Assembly: GCA_016717345.1 (NCBI GenBank)
Contig: JADKFR010000002.1
Coordinates: 465,062-529,061, forward strand
Reading direction: 5' to 3'
Source of the DNA: Propionibacteriaceae bacterium
Lineage (GTDB): Bacteria; Actinomycetota; Actinomycetes; Propionibacteriales; Propionibacteriaceae
DNA length: 64,000 nt
Positions 58,901 through 64,000 of the stretch are shown piece by piece (position 1 is the stretch's first letter; every line of letters begins with the position of its first letter). A model generated the notes under the pieces. The model was not told where the DNA came from, did not search any database, and was given only the letters and a program-made list of their open reading frames with translations. A program made the position numbers and the translations under genes.

Positions 58901-61775
58901 ACGCCCCCAACGTGCTGGTCGCGACCCCCACGTTGGAGATGGGCATCGACATCGGCGACCTGTCGGCGGTGCTGTTGGCGTCCCTGCCGAAGACGGTGAC
59001 CTCCTACCTGCAGCGGGTCGGGCGGGCCGGACGCCTCACCGGCAATGCGCTGACCCTGGCGTTCGTCACCGGCCGCGGGGTGAACCTGCAGCGCCTCGGT
59101 GACCCGCTGTCGATCATCAACGGCCCGGTGCGCCCCCCGGCGACCTACCTGAGCGCCGCGGAGATCCTGCGTCGCCAATACCTGGCCCACCTGGTGGACT
59201 GTTTCGCCCGCGACGCGGGGCGTCCGCACCCGAAGCTGGCCGCTTTCGCGATGCAGGCGGGAGGCGACGACTCCTTCCTCGGGCAGTTGGTGGACTTCGC
59301 CGAAGCCGATGCGGACGCCCACCTCGACCGCTTCCTGGCCTGTTTCGACACCCTGTCGCCCTCGGCGGTCGCCGGGTTGCGGACGTGGGCGTCGGCCGCG
59401 GACGGGCCGGGGACCAGTCCGCTGGCCATGCAGGTGTTCGCCGCTTCGCAGCGCTGGAATGCCACGGTTGAGGGGTTGACCCACCGGCAGCAGGCGATCG
59501 AGGCGGCTCTGCCCGAGTTGGAGCAGGTGGCGGCGCTGCCGGCGGCCAGCGATGACGACAAGCGGGCCGCCCGGTCGGCGCGGGCCGCGTTGAAGGTGAC
59601 CCAGCGGGAACTGGGCGACCTGCGTGGGGAGTACTGGATCGTGGTGCTGGAGGAGTTCGGGCTGCTGCCGAACTACACCCTGCTCGACGACAGCGTCACC
59701 CTCGAAGTGGCGCTGACCTGGATCGATCCCGACACGCAGGAATACCAGTACGAGAGCACCAGCCTGCAGCGGTCGTCGGCGAACGCGCTGCGGGAGTTCG
59801 CGCCGGGCTCCACGTTCTACGCCCGCGGCCTGGAGATCAGTATCGATACCGTCGACCTGGGCGTGGGGGAGTCCGCGATCCGTCCGATGGCGTTCTGCGC
59901 GGCAGATCGCCGGCGTTCGCAGCCCGGCGCCACTGTTCCGGCTGTGTGAGGGCTGCGGCAAGCTGGATCGGCACACCCGGGCGAACAGCCGCGGCGAGCA
60001 CCGGCCGTGGTGCCGCTACCGCAAGAGCGACGACGAACACACCCGCGACCTCGCCCTGACAAGGGACCCTGACCACCCAGGGCGCGGTGCTGCGGTTGCC
60101 GTTGTCGGTGACGCTGGGGGACCGGTTCGCGCTGCCGAGCCTGGCCGCAGCCGTCTCGCTGGGGTTGCAGGAACAGATCGGTGGGCTGCCCGACCACATC
60201 GAGGTGGCCCAGATCAACGTCCCGGTCGCCGCCGACCACGGGGCGGCCACCGTCGAGGCGCTGCTGCTGCACGACGTCGTCCCCGGCGGCACCGGGTACC
60301 TCGCCGAACTGGCCAGCCCCGAACGCGTCTGGGACTTGCTGTACCGGGCGTGGCAACGGCTGGCGACCTGCGCGTGCGTCGACGAACCCCGGCTGGCCTG
60401 CCATCGGTGCCTGCTGCCGTTCGCGTCCCCCTGGCAGCTCGACCTGGTGTCGCGGGCCGCCGCCGAACGCCACCTGCGCGAGATCCTCACCGCCGGCCTC
60501 CGGAACGCCGACCCGGGCCCGGACATGACCTGGTCGGTCACCGAGATCGAGCCCACCGCGCAGGACGCCGAATCCCACCTGGAGCAGCGGTTCCGCAAGC
60601 TGTTCACCGACCGTCTCGTCGACCTCGGGGCGACCCTCAAGGAAACCCCCGGGCCCTGGGGAAACACGCTGTCCATCAGCTTCCCGGGCGCCACCCGGCA
60701 GTGGACCCTGGAACCCCAGGTGATGATGGGCGGGGTTCGGCCCGACTTCGTGCTGCGGTCGTCGCAACACAACCTGCCCGTGGTCGCCATCTTCACCGAC
60801 GGCTGGAAGTACCACGCCGTGCCGGCGCACAACCGCATCGCCGACGACGCCCAGAAACGCCGCACCCTGCGCAGCGGCGGCGCGATCGTACTGGCCGTCA
60901 CCTGGCGTGACCTGGAACAGGCGCAGACCCGCGCCACGGCGTCCCCGTCCTGGTTCGACCCACAGGTCGTGGCGATGCTGATGCAACAGTCAGCCGACTT
61001 CGGGCCCGACCACGTCGAACTGATCCAGCGCGGGCCGATCGACTTCCTGCTCGGCTGGATCCAGAAGCCCGACCTCGCCGGCCACGAGGCGCTGGCCAAC
61101 CAGCTGCCCTGGCTGTTCTCCCGGGGCGGGACGGTGCTCTCCCTCGACCCGACCGAAGACCTGCCCGGGGCCGCGGCGGAGCAGCTCATGGACCCGGGGT
61201 CGCTGGCCTCGCCGGCCCGTGCGGTCACCAACGCGTGGTGGTGGACGGCTGGCGACGTCGGCGTGCTGACCCGCGGCGTCCCCGTCGCTGGACAACCCAG
61301 CCTGGAGACCGTGCTGCTGGTCGACGACCGACCCGAGCGGCTCGTCGACGGCCATCGCGAAGCCTGGGAGGAATGGCTCAGGCTCGCCAACATCGTCGGT
61401 CTGCGGACGCAGCCGACGCAGATCGTCGCGCTCAGCGAACTGCTCGCCGGCACCGTCCCGGCCACCCCCGAGACAGTGCCGGGTGCGCTCGTCGCCGGCC
61501 TGCCGCCAGCCTGGCAGGTACTGGTCGACCTGGCCTCCGACGCCGAGCGGCAGCTCCTGGTCGACCTCGCGGAGCGGGGGTCGGTGCCCGTCCCCGAACT
61601 CGGTTTCGAAACCGTGGACGGCACCCCCATCGACCTCGCGTGGCCGGAGCTGCGGGTCGCCGTCGACCTGGACGGGGACGAGGCGACTCGCCAGGAGCTG
61701 GTGGCTGCAGGCTGGCGGTGGGTGGCGGCTGATCCGGATGCGATCGCCGCAGCGCTCGACGGACCAATGAGCTGA
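55913..61775 (+). CDS. DEAD/DEAH helicase with DUF1998 region (DrmA/DrmB-like in one chain), frameshifts
   Basis: Three frames (55913 to about 57100, 57103 to about 59900, 60087 to 61775) join into about 1950 residues. Start is GTG 55913. Motif I is PTLITTGTGSGKTEAFLYPI (about residue 105), motif II YLVLDEFHTYDGAQGTD, motif III PVATSATLGDQG. The second frame adds zinc-ribbon pairs (AIYCRHCGRSGWG, DTCPSCQQRD) and the second RecA domain (NVLVATPTLEMGIDIGDLSA, SYLQRVGRAGRLTGNALTLA). The last frame starts with the DUF1998-like part: LLLHDVVPGGTGYL and CACVDEPRLACHRCLLPFAS with its cysteines. A restriction-enzyme-like segment follows (GVRPDFVLRSSQHNLPVVAI). DISARM usually has these as DrmA and DrmB. 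The upstream recombinase ends 60 bases before. Confidence 0.7.
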
Positions 61776-61789
61776 AGGGGGAGCGGGAG

Positions 61790-64000
61790 ATGGCCAGCAT
61801 CATCATGTCGAAACCGGCGAGCAAGCTGGATCCGGCGATCAAGAAGAAGGCCTACGCCTTCCTCGAGAAGCTCACCGACGACGACACCGCCCCCGGCCTG
61901 CACATCGAACCGATCGCGAACAGTGCAGATGCGCGCGTCCGGACCGGGCGAGTGGACCAGTCCTACCGGGCGGTGATGTTCAAGGTGCCGCAGGGCCAGT
62001 CCGTGGTCTACGTCTTCTACGGCATCTGGCCACACGACGAAGCCGTCGAGGTCGCCAGGAAGACGACCCTGAAGCTGAACCCGATCAACGGGATCTCCGA
62101 GATCATCACCCTGCCGACGGTCGCACCGATGCCCGCGCCGTTCGAACTCGCGTCGATCGCCGAGCCCACCCCGTTGCCGTTCACCGCGGCTGCGGCCGCC
62201 CCGGCGCGAGGGCAGACTCCAGCCCCCGCTGAGGCGACACCCGAGGCGGCCGGGGGCACCGAAACCGTTCGCTGCCACGAAACCGTCCGCCGTCACGACG
62301 CCCCCCGCTCCTGCGACACCGCTGCTCGTCGCGCTCGGCCTCACCCGGGACGTCCTGGTAGGCCAACTCGGCATCGACGAATCCCTCGCCGACGCTGCCC
62401 TGGCAGCGCCCGGAGAGGACCACCTGCTCACTCTGCTCTCCGGGGCCGTGGAGTGGCAGGGTCTGGCACTGCTGGAACTGGCGGCCGGTCACACGGTGGC
62501 CGAGGTGAAGGAGAGGTTCTCGCTCACCCCGCCGGTGGTCGAGGCCCAGGCCACCGAGGACGAGCGCCTTCTCAAGGGCCTGCAGCATCCCGCGGCCCAG
62601 ATCAGCTTCGCCTGGATCGAGAGCAACGACGAGCTTCGCCGGGTCGTCGAGGGCGGCGACTTCGGGGCGTGGCGGGTCTTCCTGCACCCCGAGCAGCGCA
62701 AGTACGCGTCTCGCAGCTACAACGGGCCGTTCCGGCTGTCCGGGGGCGCCGGGACCGGCAAGACTGTTGTGCTGCTGCACCGGGCACGCGAGCTGGCCCG
62801 GGCCAACACCCAGGCGCGGGTGCTAGTGACCACGTTCACCACTAACCTGGCCGACCAGATGCGCACCGACCTCGCACGGCTCGATCCCGACCTCCCCCTG
62901 GTGGAGCACTTGGGCGAGGTCGGCGTCCGGGTGTCGGGCATCGACGCGCTCGCCAGCGCGGTGCTGAAGCGGGCCGGTGCCCAGGACGTCGCCGCCGACG
63001 CCGAAACCGTCCTCGGCGTGGCCACCAGCCAGGTCACCGGGCGGACCAGCGGCACCGCCTGGCAGGTCGGCGATCGACGACGCCGGTGGGCCCCGCCCTC
63101 GACCGGGCCAAGCGGGCCGTGGTGTGGGACGTCGTCGAGAGCTACCGGGCGAGGGCCCGCATCGACGGGACCGTCGACTTCACCGAAGCAGCGACCCTCG
63201 CCGCCGTCCATTGCCGGCGGATCGGGGAGGCCACGGGGGAGTACTTGGCCGACCACGTGCTGGTCGACGAGGGCCAAGACCTCAGCCCCGCGCACTGGCA
63301 GCTGCTGCGGGCCCTGGTCGCCGAACACCCCAACGACCTGTTCATCGCCGAGGACTCCCACCAGCGCATCTATGGCCAGCGCATGGTGCTGTCCGCCTAC
63401 GGAATCAGGATCGTGGGCCGGTCGCAGCGCCTCACCTTGAACTACCGGACGACTGCGCAGAACCTCGCCTGGGCCGTCAAGGTGCTGCAAGGCGGGCAGT
63501 TCGTCGACCTGGAGGAAGGCGCCGAACAATCCTCGGACTACCGGTTGGCCGCAGCGGGCCCGTCCCACACCTGTTCCCGTGCAACACGCTCACCGAAGAG
63601 CTGGACCGGGCCGCCGAACTCGTCTCGGCCTGGGTCGATCAGGTCACTGCCCCGGAGACCGTCGCCATCCTCGTGCGCTACTCCTCCCAGCGCGACCGGG
63701 TCGTCGCCGGGCTGGGGGAGCGGGGCGTCACCGTCCGCGCTGTCGACCGAGGCTCTATCAAGGCAGGCCAGCCCGTCGTCATGACGATGCACCGGGCCAA
63801 AGGCACCGAGTTCTCCAAAGTGCTGTTGTTCGGGGTCAACGAAGGCTCCATCCCGGGGCCTGCGCGAGCAAACTATTCGAGGCGGCCGCCGCCGACGCGC
63901 TACTGCGCGAACGATCGTTGCTGTCGTGGCGGCTACCCGGGCGAGGGATGAACTGGCGATCTCGTGGAGCGGAGAAGCCAGCCCGAGTTCTTGGACGCTC
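61790..64000 (+). CDS. UvrD-family helicase with N-terminal RelE-like domain, frameshifted, runs off the window
   Basis: ATG 61790 follows GGGGGAGCGGGAG. The first 105 residues (PAIKKKAYAFLEKLTDDDTA, YRAVMFKVPQGQSVVYVFYG, HDEAVEVARKTTLKLNP) resemble a RelE/ParE toxin fold. After a Pro/Ala-rich linker and an indel near 62270 the UvrD core begins: RLSGGAGTGKTVVLLHRARE (motif I), ADHVLVDEGQDLSPAHWQLL (motif II), IYGQRMVLSAYG, LTLNYRTTAQNLAW (motif IV) and PVVMTMHRAKGTEFSKVLLF (motif V). Further indels lie near 63080, 63545, 63860 and 63930. The last codons in the window (DELAISWSGEASPS) continue the helicase C-terminus. It starts 14 bases after the DUF1998 gene and is likely part of the same operon. 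Confidence 0.65.

Noticed and set aside
48731..61775. BREX or Pgl system
   Set aside because: The invertible methyltransferase recalls BREX pglX, but no PglZ phosphatase, BrxC-like ATPase or Lon-like protease gene is present, and the DrmD-like and DUF1998 helicases point to DISARM.
1..64000. CRISPR array or rRNA operon
   Set aside because: No regularly spaced repeats and no rRNA-like conserved stretches were seen on reading both strands.

Overview
The window is high-GC DNA from an actinomycete (phylum Actinomycetota). Evidence is the strong G/C third-position bias, GTG/TTG starts with 4-base gene overlaps, a Tad-pilus tail with a LysM-BTAD protein, and a conjugation module of the type found on actinobacterial integrative and conjugative elements. 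Genus cannot be fixed from the sequence. Many genes carry single-base frameshifts, densest at 11.4-22.2 kb and 31-36.6 kb. These are either decay of old mobile DNA or uncorrected indels of a long-read assembly, so I annotate such genes over their full extent and state where the frame changes.

Layout. (1) 0-4 kb: end of a Tad pilus cluster (TadE, TadG, LysM/BTAD protein). (2) 4-9.5 kb: low-density region with an NYN-domain protein, a helical hypothetical protein, a frameshifted alpha/beta hydrolase and a gene remnant. (3) 9.5-17.6 kb: conjugation module (HTH regulator, ParA-like ATPase, small membrane protein, TrbL/VirB6-like channel protein, SCO6880/PrgI-like protein, VirB4-like ATPase, lytic transglycosylase/peptidase), mostly frameshifted. 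(4) 17.6-31.1 kb: nested mobile DNA. A three-gene module (tyrosine integrase, HTH protein, zinc-ribbon recombinase) has its first gene split by about 9 kb of inserted DNA. The insert is a recombinase-in-trio (RIT) element with 94-bp terminal inverted repeats, followed by a composite transposon built on an IS1595-family element (8-bp target duplication ATGCCGTT) carrying an IstB remnant, two lipoprotein genes and a truncated CPBP protease gene. (5) 31.2-36.7 kb: metal and sulfur cargo (ArsR, two CDF-like cation transporters, EamA exporter with a His-rich tail, ArsR-rhodanese fusion with an adjacent operator palindrome, DsrE, cysteine desulfurase).

(6) 36.8-64 kb: a large defence locus. It encodes a SF2 helicase fused in frame to a sigma-70 factor, a UPF1-like AAA helicase with a C-terminal nuclease-like domain, a DrmD-like SNF2 helicase, an Eco57I-type DNA methyltransferase (DrmMI-like), a DEAD/DEAH helicase with DUF1998 region (DrmA/DrmB-like in one chain), and a RelE-like/UvrD helicase that runs off the window. 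The content is DISARM-like, although no DrmC phospholipase-D gene is visible.

The most striking point is inside this locus. The 3' third of the methyltransferase gene is followed, head to head in inverted orientation, by a second, diverged, promoterless and 5'-truncated copy of the same region. The two copies share a 68-bp perfect inverted repeat (51801-51868 and 54872-54939), and a tyrosine recombinase gene starts 72 bp beyond the outer repeat. Inversion would swap the C-terminal specificity region in frame. I interpret this as a phase-variable, DISARM-like system with a dedicated invertase, analogous to the invertible pglX of some BREX loci.
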